From NCBI GenBank assembly GCA_030998225.1, contig JAPYXD010000466.1:620001-684000 (forward strand): a stretch of 64,000 nucleotides of DNA. The letters are read 5' to 3'. The translations under genes were made by a program, and so were the position numbers. The notes under the pieces are model-generated. The model was not told the DNA's origin and made no database searches. It saw nothing but the letters and a program-made list of their open reading frames with translations. The DNA is from Diplolepis rosae. Lineage: Eukaryota > Arthropoda > Insecta > Hymenoptera > Diplolepididae. Shown here piece after piece: positions 20,700 through 32,439 of the stretch (position 1 is the stretch's first letter; every line of letters starts with the position of its first letter).

Positions 20700-22800
20700 A
20701 ATTTTGGGTCTAAGAATACGTTTTTTGGGTTATTGTTTAGGTACCTTTACGCCGTGTTCAACTTTTGATTTGTGTCCGGCTAAACTTTAAACAGATAATA
20801 AACACAGATAACAAAATGCAAACAATTTTTCATAATTCGATGTACATTACATGTATTGTAAAATCATATTACGTTTCGGAAATAAAATTTCATTAAATTT
20901 GTCGAGAAATTACAGCAGAGATTTTCTACAGTGTAGAATTTGAGAAAAAGCCAAGACCAGTATTTGAAAGAGGAATTGTTGAAGTCACTGTAAAGACCTC
21001 TGAACGATGAGCACTTCATTATTGTTATGAAATTGCATATTCAAAAAACGAATGTTTTGAAATTCAATATTCATGGGTAGGAAAATATTGTTTTGAAGAA
21101 CTCTGTGCTTGAATGATTTTCATGAAGAAATCGTGAAATCTAAAATGTTTCTCGATCCCAGTGAAGTTTAAAGTGTGCTGCACAAACACGGATAGCAGCG
21201 CAGTGCATATAATGCCCATTTGTACCATATCTACATATATGTATATTGGAGATAGAAGGCTAGTTGTGCCGCTAGGGCCATCATGCTGTTCTACCGGGTA
21301 TAAGCTTGATAGAATATGGAAGCAGATACAGGAGTTGCTATCAGGGCAATAAATTTTTTCTTCTTCATCTAGCCAAGCTACTTTTTGCACGTTCGCTCTT
21401 AGCGAACTAGCTGTAGATCGTCGTACACGTATTATATTATTATACGATGCATGCATGCCCGAGTATACATACAGTATAAATATCGATTCGCCCAGACTCG
21501 GTTTTAGAATCTCAGAATCAGAAAATGCCATATAACGTTTTGAAAACAGTATATTTCTATCATTTTATTAGTATCTGATAAATCATAAACAAAATGATTT
21601 TTACCTTTTGGAATTATTGATTCATTTTTTTTTTTTCAAAATAAATTCATCTTTAATATATCAATTTTCGTATCTATGCTACGCTATTTGTTATTTCACT
21701 CGAAATGAAAAATTGAGAAAGAAATTTACAAAGTAGAATTAAATCAATAAATATGAAGTTTGGTATCAAGATTATTTTTAATGAATGTGGATAATGATTG
21801 CTTCTTTCAAAGTTAATTATTAATAATAACTTTCTTGATTAAAATATATCGCTCGAATTCGTTTATTAGTTTATTAATTATACCCTCGCGATCAACAATT
21901 TTCCGCAAGACTAATTATCTATTAGAGAAGTAATTTATTGCTCAGGTTGTCGGATATCAATTTATTATAACTATAAGAGCACCGGTGCATTATAAGATTT
22001 AATTAACTTATAAGCAAAATCAAGGAGACTCCGTCTGATGCAGTTTAAAACCTTGCGATATTGCATCGAGTATTGCATTTTATGGGATCAGGAACTTTTC
22101 CCAGTCAGTTTAAAACTTGAATCCGAACCTGCGATGTACAGCTTGGGTATGTACAATGTACATACCTTACGCGACTGGGAGAAGAGACTACGGGAAATAC
22201 AATAACATCGATGACTTGTATTGGGACGCAGGCAAAAAGTGCGTCGCGTCGTGTCGCGTCACATTGTCCTGCTTTCACACAATCCAATGCGGGCTCGAGA
22301 AAGTAGCCGGTCCATCCACTTTATACATACCAATGGAATAGAAAGCCAGATTAAGTTTATTTAATAGGCAATCGAAATGGTAAACCAGTGAGGATCTTAA
22401 TCGTCTTTAAAGATTTCGAACGCACTCACTAGATATAGAAGAATATAAATTAAGAACACTCTGGAACCTGGAATCAATTGAATATTTATTTTCTCTCATA
22501 AACATTAATTTATTAATTTTAGTAATTCTTTTCTGCTTTTAGTCGTACATTCTAGAAAAAATAAATAAATAATAAATAAAATAACTAAAAAGCAACTTGA
22601 AAATCCATTAAATACGTATTTTTGATTTTTTTTAAAACGGCCTTGATCAAAGAGCACGTTCAAGACATTCAAATTGGACAAAATATGTATACTGATTTGG
22701 AAAGTGATTGATAACTGAAAAGCTTCTTTTTTTATATTTATTTGAAATTGTTATTGTGATAATTAAAGATCCTGAATAGGCATCAAAGACGCATCTCCAT
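20700..22800. other. Unique AT-rich sequence, no recognised gene
   Basis: A 155-codon minus-strand frame at 21064-21531 and shorter frames near 22105-22341 are present. The latter lie in a GC-richer patch with repeated GTCGCGTC. None shows a domain or splice context I recognise. AT-rich runs fill the rest. Confidence 0.35.
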
Positions 22801-22839
22801 TTATTTTATGTCACTTCGATTTTACGCATATGAATGTAT

Positions 22840-22950
22840 AAATGTATGTATGAATGTATGTATGTATGTATGTATTATTGTATGTATGCATGTATGTATA
22901 TATGTATGTATGTATGCATGTATGTATGTATATATGTATGTATATATGTA
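22840..22950. repeat. (TATG)n microsatellite, left flank
   Basis: An imperfect TATG tetranucleotide tract ending exactly where the TIR element begins at 22951. The matching tract resumes at 26729, so the element inserted into the microsatellite. Confidence 0.9.
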
Positions 22951-22966
22951 CACTGTGAGAAAAATC

Positions 22967-23235
22967 TGTACTATATTTAGTATACATGTAATGGAAGCAT
23001 GAATGCAGAACATGAAATTAAATTTAGTTTACCGGCGTATACTAAATTTAGTATATGCGTGTACTAAATTTATTATACGCGTATATGAAATTTAGTATAT
23101 GTGTATACTGAATTTAGTATACATGTATATGAAATTAAGAATACGCGTGCACTAAATTTAGTATACGTGTACATGAAATTTAGTACACACATATAGTAAT
23201 TTTACTGTATGGGTATACTAATTTTAATATGTGTG
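22967..23235. repeat. 22-bp minisatellite in the left end
   Basis: Around ten imperfect copies of ACTAAATTTAGTATACGTGT alternate with ATGAAATTTAGTATA variants. A looser set lies at 26560-26715, in the opposite end of the same element. TTTAGTATAC may be a transposase-binding repeat; this is inferred from position. Confidence 0.75.
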
Positions 23236-23577
23236 TACTAATGCTAGAGAACCAGTAAAACTCAAAGTATAAGGAAAATAATTAATATAAATTAAAATTT
23301 GTATTTAATTGTTTTCCTTATCGATTTGAAGTTAAATCTTTTTTTTCTAAACTTTGTCCGAAAGGATATAAATGTTACTATTAAAAATAAAGTATATAGT
23401 GATTTGTAATGTTTTGTTTTACAATTATTATTCAATAGGGTATATTGTAAAATAAATACAGTTGAAGTACAGAGTATCACTTTATTAAGAATTATTAATA
23501 ATTATCGAAGATAATGATCCTTTTAGCGCCCTTCACTCTTTTGCCGCCTGGAGACAGAGGGTTAATGTCAAATATGA

Positions 23578-25561
23578 GGGGTCTCGCCTTCAAAATAGTC
23601 ACCAAGAGATTGGTGTCTAGAAGAAGGACCCCGGGCCTGGATAATCCCGATCGAGTCCAGTACATTGTGTGTAGCTTGTTTCCACACGTGGAGCCGTTCC
23701 AAAGACAGGACCGAAGTTCCTGCGTGGTCCGGCGCGAAGAACTCTTCACTCTCGAAGAACTAAAGAGAGCGGGTGGAAGGCTTAAGGCAAATACAGCGCC
23801 GGGTATCGACGGGGTGCCGAACGAGATCCTCAAAGAGGTGATCGGGGCGTACCCAGAGATTCTCCTAGAAGCCTTTAACTCCTGTCTTCGGGAGGGGAGG
23901 TTCTTCGCAGATTGGAAGAAGCAGAGGTTGGTCCTGCTGAGGAAGGGCAACAAACCTCTAGGGGTTGCCTCGTCGTATAGACCAATATGCCTATTGGATA
24001 CGATGGGGAAGCTTCTGGAGGAGTTTATTCTACAACGGCTTCAGGCTCTCTTGGTCGGGGAGAACGGGCTCTCGGAAAACCAGTTCGGATTCAGGAAAGG
24101 CAGGTCCACTGTGGACGCCATCCAAGCTGTGGTTAACATCGCCACAAATGCAAGAAAAGAAACTGGTAAGCGTAAGGGATTCTGTGCGTTGGTTAGCATT
24201 GACATACGCAATGCGTTCAATACCGCGAGATGGAACATCTGCATCGAGGCGATGGTGCGGAAAAAGGTTCCAGACTACCTGTTGCGAATGATAGATGACT
24301 ATCTGAGCGACAGGTGGGTGATATATGAGGGCGACAAATGGTCTCTCAAGGAGGAGATGACATGTGGCGCCCCTCAAGGATCGCGGGTGGGTCCACTCGT
24401 TTGGAACGTCATGTACGACGATTTCCTGCGCATGGACCTGCCTGCTGGAACGAGCATCGTCTGCTTCACGGATGACGCACTTGTCGTGTGCGCCGCTGAC
24501 GACGTTGGAATCCTAGAGCTGAGGATCAATGAAAGTCTGTGGCGAGCGAAGCGCTGGTTGGATGGCAGAGGTCTTAAAATGGCCCCTGAGAAAACCGAGG
24601 CTTTGCTCGTTACGGACAGGAGATCCTTCCAATACCCGAGGATCGTTCTCGGAGAGCATGAAGTCCAGTGGAAAACAAGCATTAAGTACCTGGGGGTGCA
24701 GCTGGATCGTAGGCTTAGCTTTGGCGAACACCTAAAGATCGCAGCCACCAAAGCTATCCAATGTGGAGCAAACTTGGCCCGGCTTATGCCAAACATTGGT
24801 GGACCCAGGGAAGCGAAAAGAAGATTGGTGGCGAGCGTGGTTCATTCGAAGCTGCTTTATGCAGCTCCGGTCTGGGCCAATGTCTTGCAAAACCATGCTA
24901 TCCAGAAGAAGCTGTTCTCGGCGCAGAGACTTGTCGCGCTGAGAATAGTTTCGGCATATAGAACTATCTCGACGAGCGCTGTGCTGGTCCTAGCGAGCGT
25001 CCCGCCAATAGATTTATTGGCGGAGGAAAGGCAGGAAACCTTTCAGCTTCGCAAGGAGCTTACCTGCGCCGACCTGCAGGAAATCGCTCGCGCGAAGGAG
25101 GCCATCCGCAAGGATGGAAGGCGCAGACTCGTCGAGAAATGGCAGATGAGATGGCATGGTGAGCAGACAGGGAGATGGACCTACCGCCTGATCCCGGAGC
25201 TCGCCACCTGGCTGAACAGAAAGCACGGGGAAGTCGGCTTTTACTTGGCACAAGCGCTCTCGGGCCATGGCTGTTTTAACGCGTACCTGAGGCGCTTTAA
25301 GAAGAGAGACGAGGAGACGTGTTGCTACTGCGATTCCCCGGTGGATAACGCAGAGCACGCTCTCTTCGTCTGCGCAAAATGGGGTGTGGCTAGGGGGTCC
25401 TCGGTCAGGCGGTGGGTTCCGAACTTACTCCTGACACGATGGTCCCACTCATGCTCCAGTCTGAGCGGTTCTGGACGCTCATCGAGTCATTCGTCACACT
25501 TGTGATGAAGACGAGAGAACTTGATGGGCGTCGGGAGCGAAACAACGGGGAGGGCCAGTAG
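23578..25561 (+). pseudogene. R1-clade ORF2 (reverse transcriptase), frameshifted
   Basis: The open frame runs 23514-25505, but its first 21 codons are flanking DNA and target duplication. Retrotransposon coding starts at 23578. Numbering from 23514: TAPGIDGVPNEIL at about 94-106, SYRPICLLDT at 154-163, QFGFRKGRST at 190-199, a first catalytic Asp at 230 (VSIDIRNAFNT), GAPQGS at 285-290, and FTDDA with D320/D321 in place of the usual FADD. A thumb and a long tail follow, then C603-x2-C606-x8-H615-x4-C620, the R1-type zinc knuckle. One G is missing from a G-run near 25393-25398. The copy at 59.9 kb has six Gs and this copy five. The last 26 or so codons are therefore scrambled; the original stop would be at 25559-25561. 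The endonuclease is absent, so the element is not autonomous. Confidence 0.93.
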
Positions 25562-25915
25562 AAATCGCATCGGGGCCTGCACCCGCGGTCCTGCGTCTCG
25601 GGTAGACTTGGCCGTCCGCGTCGTTCGGGGGAGGAATCTGTTTGTTTCTCCCCTGGGTGGCGCGGCTGGTCGGTTATCCTAGTGGGCGTGTGGCCGCGGG
25701 TGGAAGTTCCGAGCGAACGGATGACGGAAGAGTCGTACGCGACTTTAATGGAACCAACCACCCGTGAAGTTTAAAGCCGAAAGGCGGTTCCGCGGGTGGT
25801 GTATTGGTTCGAGAGAGGGGGTTTTCTGGTTTTAACAGGTATGCCTAGACCCGTCCTAGGAGAGTCCTGTACAACGTCTATAAAAGATTTTGCCATTTTT
25901 CCTCCTCACCAAAAA
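23578..25915 (+). mobile_element. R1-clade non-LTR retrotransposon, 5'-truncated
   Basis: A 14-bp target duplication, AATGTCAAATATGA, lies at 23564-23577 and 25916-25929, with a short A-run at the 3' end. The element lacks an endonuclease and ORF1 and keeps the reverse transcriptase, the C-terminal CCHC and the 3' UTR. Base composition is much more GC-rich than the flanks. The overlapping part of the copy at 59367-60391 looks almost identical, so activity was recent. Confidence 0.92.
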
Positions 25916-25929
25916 AATGTCAAATATGA

Positions 25930-26540
25930 ACCTGAAGAAATAATTTCGTTTTGTAAATATGTACTTCAAAGACACGTAAAAGCTATATGTATATTGAATG
26001 AATCATTAAATAATTACCTTTGAATGAACTTTAAAGATTTTGGCAATTCCGCAACGTATGAATATCCAAACACGTAGTACGATGCGAAAGCAACTTGAAT
26101 TCCTTCCATAACATCTTGAACTCTAATGAGTACGCGATCTAAAAAAATAGTAATAGCACTTTCAGCAGAAAATCGGAACGTCTTCTAGAACTCTCCCGTT
26201 TTCCCCAAAAATATGTTTTAGACGTCTAATAGGTGATCTTGTGTTACTTGGGCAAGATCAACTTTTTTCGCGCGTTAATGTAACCTAAAATGTCTAACTA
26301 CTTCTGGAATTTTTATTTTACTTTTTTCACATTACACTTATAAAGCTTCGAAATTCTAGGATACGTAAATTTACATTTGTAAACAAGTAAATAAATTAAA
26401 CCTACCTTTTGAAAAGAAAAACGCAGATCCAAACAATCCGAACTTTTGCGCGGCATCAAATGTCGATCCAACAACGTAGTTAACCCCAAATACATCGGCA
26501 TACGAGTCTGCATGTTGCATGATCCGCGTAACTCGAAACG
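25930..26540 (-). pseudogene. Coding remnant of unknown family
   Basis: On the minus strand about 26180-26025 reads FSAESAITIFLDRVLI, VQDVMEGIQVAFASYYVFGY and SYVAELPKSLKFIQ in one frame. About 26520-26400 reads DSYADVFGVNYVVGSTFD then KFGLFGSAFFFSKG. Splice-like text separates them. I do not recognise the family. The first block resembles the C-terminal end of transposon-associated proteins, by impression only. Confidence 0.35.
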
Positions 26541-26728
26541 CGCTTGCGCAGATGAATTTCGTATACAGATATATGAATTTTAGTATACAGAAACTACGAA
26601 ATTCATGTACGTAAAAGAAACTTAGTATACCTGAGTATACTAAAATTACCAAGTGTAGTAAATTTAGTAAACATATAGGAAATTTAATATACCCCTGTAT
26701 ACTAAAATTGCAAACATTTCTAACAGTG

Positions 26729-26800
26729 TATGTATGTATGTATGTATGTATGTATGTATGTATACATGCATGTATGTATGTATGCATGTATGTATGTATG
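26729..26800. repeat. (TATG)n microsatellite, right flank
   Basis: A TGTA/TATG tetranucleotide tract that continues the tract at 22840-22950 across the inserted element. Confidence 0.92.
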
Positions 26801-26809
26801 CATTTGAGA

Positions 26810-29800
26810 ACTCGAGTTCTGCGAAATAACCATTTGTAAATTACTTCATTCCCCATAGCGAGATCGAATCTCTCTCTATGGCATCTTTTCTTTTTATCAA
26901 GTGTTCATGAAATTAAGACTTTCGTCGCTTACTTTCGATCTCTGTTCTTTTCCCTTTCTTTCCCTTCCCAATTAACCACCTGCATTACCGATTGAGTCAC
27001 TACCAAAAAGAGATCTTTCAATTACTCTAACTAAGTAAAGAGATTAATTATATCTAAAAATTCCAATTTTAAGAAAATTCATTGAAAGAGTAATCTATTT
27101 TATGGGTTGCATTTTCACAAAAGAAAAAAATTCAATTTTAAGGCATTGTCACGTTAGCGTCTTCGTTATTTTCTATTCTTAGCTCTAATTCCGTGAAATA
27201 ACGTTGCAGCAGAAGAGATGCAAGAGGAGGGTGAAAAATTAGAATAAGAGGATAAAGAATAGAGGTATGTAAGAGTGAGAGATCTGATGATGAGAGAAGT
27301 GGAGTGTGGGGGATGAGTAACTGGGGGAGGGTTAGGGGGGGGGGCGAGACAAACACATGTTGCACACACGTTGAGTCAAAAATTGTTCTTCGTAAGGAAC
27401 CAGGACGTAACTTAAGACTAACAATGCAATGGAAGAAACAGCTGCATGATAGATCGTCTTGTCTGCTTGCCTTTCAAATACAATGACTGCGACTTTCCGA
27501 TTTCGGCTTATTTGTATCTTTCTTATTTTTTCAGCATTCATATTTTTCATGGCTATCTCTCTTATATATGCATATATACCATAAGGATTTTCAATTTGAT
27601 TGGTATTATTTATTAGATTTTAAAGAACAGGAAAATCGTGTGAAAAAAAATTGTAAAATTAATTGATTATTCTTAAATGAATGTCTCGTTTTCATTTGAG
27701 CAAATCCAATCTTAGAATTGAATGTTGCCATTGTGAGTTCGGGCTTAGTAAGCTATAAGTCCTTAGACAGCATGCGCATTCTCGTTCATGAACGAGAAGT
27801 CTATGTGAACGTTAAAGGTCGAATCGTGCGAAGGAACCGGACGGTCTCGAGGGTTTCACTAACACTGCGTGACTGATTAATCTACCTATGGAAATCCTTT
27901 GCATTTATCTCTGGACTATTGTATCATGTCTCTGTTTTCGAGGGGGCTACATTAAAAAATCTTAGCTTACAAAATCATAAGCTCTTCAGCCGCCTGTGAT
28001 TTAAAAATTCTTGTTTTCAAGCAATTTTCTTCTTAAATTTTAGAAACGAAATCCTGATATACATTCGAGATAAAAATCAGTACCTTTATTGAATTTTTAT
28101 ATAGAATTTGATCACCTCTAGTAACTATTTACGTTTATAATAGAAGGTTCTCGATTTTGTAATTCTACTTAATCTAATTTATTATTCATATGTAAGTAAA
28201 TAATAATTAGTTTCGTTTTGGTTGATAAAATGTAACTTTACAAAATATATTAGATTGGAGAAGAAGATTTTGTGGGTATGAAGGTTTTGTAGGGGAATAA
28301 AAAATGTGTCTAGTTAATCTGGAATAATATAATTGAACGCATGATAATAGGAATTGCCTCTCGACTCTCGGTTCTTGGCTCTCAGTTCTCGGCTAACGTG
28401 CTGCTTTTAGTGTCAATCTACTGTTCTATCTCGCTTATTCATATCTTTCTCTTGGTATGTAGCGTACAGTTTGAATACATAGAGCTATTGCTCGAGGGCC
28501 TTTGTGGATGTTCAAAGCCAACAATGTCCATAGTATACCGACGACTGACAATGGCTCTTCCACAACTGGTTAATATCAAGGTTGTTTGAAGGGTAGCCTT
28601 CGAGATGGTCCTCATCTTGGATGATTTGGTAGCCAAGCAATATGAGCTTATTGAAGAACACGGAGAAAGATCGAATCGAAAATTTGGGTTAAAAACTAAA
28701 ATTTTAGTAAGACATTACTGAACTGGCGTTGTAAAAAAAATCACGTTGAAAAGTTGGATACTGAGTGAAGTGAAATGAAATTAAAATAAACGAGTAAATA
28801 TTACAAAAATAGTAGTTCAGTATGGTTGAGTATTCTTTTTGTTGATAACTGTAAATTTATATAAAATACAATTCTAACTATCCAATAGAAGTTCATGAAT
28901 TTTCCAAATGAAAGATAAAATTTTGATATCTAATTATGGTCGTTATCTCTAGCACATGAAATGTTCTTAAATGTTCATAGAATAATTATTAATTTGAGAC
29001 ATTACTAAAGTTTTCAGGACATATTGAGAAATTAGTGTAATTTTTAATATAAAAATAGTTATGCGAGGCAGGCAGTCCATAATTAAAAAGCGTGAGGTTC
29101 CTTTAAAAAAAGTGATGGTCCTTTGGTTGGTTTGTAAACAAAGTTGCATCCGCGAATCAAAGGAAAGGAAAGTGAAGAGACGAGAAGAGAAGTGGAGGTG
29201 TGGAGGGGGAATGGAATGAAATGGAATGGGAGAAAGAGAGAAATAAATATAGTAGCGAGAAGCAGGAAGAAAGGTCTGGTGGTAAAAAGTGACGAGAGGA
29301 GGGAGCAGTTAGAGATAGACGATAGGGAATTGCGGAAAAGGAACTGGGAGGGAATGGAAGGGGAATGAAAAGGGGAAAGGAACAGAGAGATTTTGTTCTC
29401 TAGGGATCAGTCAAAGCGCGTGGCCCTTGGTATGACGATCTGAGCATCAAACATGCCTGATGCTTTACAGTCTCGCTTCGCGAATGCCGCGCCGATTGTA
29501 TACGCACTCTACGTGTGTATACATATGTATATCAATACAACGCACCATATCCTACCATATTATACGATGCCACGCACACTGATCGTATCTGTCCCTACTT
29601 ACCATGCGCTCCGACAACCTGATGTATAATCATACGGCTCAAGGCGATGTATTAAGAGGGTCACGTGACGTCGGTAACTACAATTATTGTTCTATAAGAA
29701 TATTCGAATAGAATTAACTAAAGGATTTTCGTGGACCTTACAAGGGACCTTATGAAGCTTTTTTAATACAAAAAATTCCTATTTAATTATTAGTTCCCAA

Positions 29801-31020
29801 ATAATCTTACAGACCTTTAAATGAAATTGCAGTTTTCACCTGACCCATTCAACCCTTTGCGGACAAAGAATATATATTAATATTTTATTAGCACTATTAT
29901 TATTGTATATTATAAAAATTAGGTATGTGCAAAAAACAGGCGTCTATAAAATCGTCGTTCCAGTATATATGTATTAAATACAACAATACAACAATTATTT
30001 ATTTTGAATCCCATTTACTGAAAAATAAGTTGAAGTAAACTGATAATTTAAAAAAAAAATGAATGCATCGTTTTATATCGTTTGGAAATAATAAAATTTT
30101 TGAATTTCAAGTCACAGGTTGATGGAATGAATACTTTTTAATTTATTTGATCATTTCCTAAAATTATAAAATGATCCATTTATTAAATGCATTGTATTAA
30201 CATTGAAACCCACCGAATGTAAAATTGTCCATCGTGTTGCTGTAACTATTTCAAAATATTCATATATGTAGTGAAAATTTTAACTGATTCTTATTGCTAA
30301 ACAATTTCTATCGTTTGTTTTCCTGTCGTACCTCGTATCCTTTACCAAATCATGTTATTTAAAATGGTTTATTTTTGCGAGGTAAAGAAGAAAGTATTTT
30401 CAAAGGTAATAGGCGGGCTGAGAAAAGTCCAAGAGACAATAAATCTGGCTGTTTGAAAGAAGAGATCCTGGAAAATACAATGCAAAATCTGTAAGCGGGG
30501 CACAAAATACCTGTAATGTTCAACGATCAGATATTAACTAAAAAGATATAAATTATATCCATTAATTATTCATATATTACTGAGATTCATCAAATGACGG
30601 CAGAAAAGTGATTGCAAGAATCTCTTCTGACTTCTGAAAACCGTAAGCTAGCCACAAATGTGTCTAGCTACATAGGAAAGACTGCTTTCAGCCTATTTCG
30701 GGTTTCTCACCATGACAATGCAGCTACGTTGAATCTTTAGTAAAATATATGAATTTTGCTGATGCATTGGTTGTCCCTCCGCTAAGTCACGTCGTCTCCT
30801 AAATCAGCTCCCTATCATACAGACAGTGACTGGTTTATCACCCTAAGCGAGTACGACGGCCCCCTAAACTATGATGTTCAAGGTTCTCGAGGACGTTAAC
30901 CAATTTTGCTGAGTTGAAGGTGTGTTCTAGCTTTAAGTCCAGGGTGATCAGTATATACATACTAATTTTAAGTTACGTATTGTGAGCCGCATCTGTGATC
31001 TCTTGAATTACGCCAATTGT
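26810..31020. other. Long mostly unique region, no recognised gene
   Basis: No repeat shared with the rest of the window was found. There is a C/T- and G/A-rich patch at 27130-27380 and a purine-rich patch at 29150-29390. A GC-richer patch at 29400-29680 includes CACGTGACGTCGG, an overlapping E-box and CRE-like site near 29662. A coding-looking stretch at 28341-28690 has a hydrophobic N-terminus, then VQFEYIELLLEGLCG and, after a frame change, DDLVAKQYELIEEHGERS. I cannot assign it. Confidence 0.3.
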
Positions 31021-31467
31021 TAAGGGGACAGACCTAGTTAGAATTTTGAGAAAATCGATTTTTTGTGCATTTTCTAAAAGTAGAATATTTCAAAAGAATT
31101 CTCTGAAAATTCCAGACAAATCGGATTATTATTTATAGAGATAAATGACTTTAAATGGAGCCGTCTCTAATCCATAAAATATATATAGTGTGAGGCACAT
31201 AAAATGTTACAGTTAAAATCTTACTTTTGATCATATCCAAAAATGTTTCAGACAAAAGTTTCAGTGTTTGACAATGCCGTCATACTCGACTACCCTATTT
31301 TTTTATCGGTGGAGGCGCTGAAGCTACGTCAAGGTCAACTTCACTTTTTTAAATGGAACCATGTATTTTTTTTCCATGATATTATTACCGATTTTTAGAC
31401 GAATTCAGCGACCTACAACACAAGGTCATTCTAGTCACGCAAAGTATGAAAATAGTCGAAAAATCAT
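31021..31467. other. Possible TTAA-element end
   Basis: Begins TTAAGGGGACAGACCTAG, the sort of terminus seen for TTAA-targeting insect repeats. It continues in AT-rich text with TCGATTTTTTGTGCATTTTC. No matching right end was found before the next repeat at 31468. Confidence 0.25.
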
Positions 31468-31730
31468 TTATGTGCCTCCGGCGCGGAAACTCGTTTTTCC
31501 GCTACAGTTGAGAGTAGCACAATGTTGTGTATTCCGCTACAGAGGAATGAAATGTAAAAATTGAACTGCGCATGCACCTATAGCTATACAGCGGAGCACA
31601 ATCTTCTTATTTTTCTTCTTCTTCTTCGTACAGGAAGCCAGTTCCCGTTGCCGCGCTCCGCCCGCTTCGTACAACTAGCGCCGCAAACAACTACAATACT
31701 AGATTAGATTCGAGTGTACGCATAAAAAAA
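31468..31730 (-). repeat. Dispersed repeat, copy 2
   Basis: The reverse complement of 331-655, with the same order: TGTGCCTCCGGCGCGGAAAC, GCTACAGAGGAATGAAATG, the TTC triplet run near 31617, and CTAGCGCCGC with the following CAACTACAATACTAGATTAG. Divergence is moderate. Confidence 0.7.
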
Positions 31731-32439
31731 TCGGTGAAAATTAAGAACAAAATTGCTGCTTTTTCCCTTTCTTTTCTCCTCTTGGTTATAAATTTTTCCA
31801 TGAAATTATTCTCACTGAGATGTTAAGATAGTATTATTATATTTATTTGTACTAAAAGTCAATAGGAAACGAGGATATAAAGTCAATTTTTTAGAAATTA
31901 CTATTTCGAATATTAAACTATGGAGTCAATAATAGTATTGGAGAAAATTGTGATATAATTGTACCTATGCCTAAAAACAAAAGCAAGTTTTATTTCTTGA
32001 AATAGTGAAATCGTAATCGACACATCGAACGAATTATATTGGCGTAAACCCAATAAATGTTTCATTAATTGCTAAAAAGAAGGTTAAGTTTACAAAAGAC
32101 AATAGTAAAGTCACATCTTCTGTCTAACCGAATTACCATAGTCTTTTGGAAATAGTGGAACCATATAAAACATAGTTGCATATTTATATACACATACACG
32201 TATATGCATATCAATATAAATAATAAACATACCAATGCACGCTCAAATACTAATTCAACGCAACTTAACCTAACTGCACAACGCACACATTCATAAACGA
32301 ATCGCAGTGATATGTAAAATACAATGTAGCATCTTCATTATATACTGAACTGTAGAAACTTTTACGATTTGTGAGGAAAAGCTCGGTAGTCCCTCTGATA
32401 GACAAAATCGTAAGTTAGAAAGGCGCCATATTCAGATGT

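Larger units (their letters stand above)
22951..26728. mobile_element. TIR element inserted in a (TATG)n tract
   Basis: Starts CACTGTGAGAAAAATCTGTA and ends with the complement-like TTTCTAACAGTG, with TA outside both ends. Both subterminal regions hold repeats of ACTAAATTTAGTATAC. The interior carries a minus-strand coding remnant (26020-26540) and an R1-clade insertion (23578-25915). Without the R1 copy it would be about 1.4 kb. Confidence 0.65.

Noticed and set aside
21064..21531. A 155-codon minus-strand frame as a gene
   Set aside because: No recognisable domain, signal or intron context. The length is only modestly unusual for a window of this size.
22808..23013. Frames of repeated Cys-Met-Tyr-Val or His-Thr-Tyr-Ile
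   Set aside because: Produced by the (TATG)n microsatellite on both strands.
23514..23577. Start of the 663-codon RT frame at 23514 as the native protein start
   Set aside because: The first 21 codons lie outside the retrotransposon, in flanking DNA and the target duplication. The element is 5'-truncated.
23495..25358. Minus-strand and other-frame ORFs across the R1 copies
   Set aside because: Shadow frames of the GC-rich reverse transcriptase gene.
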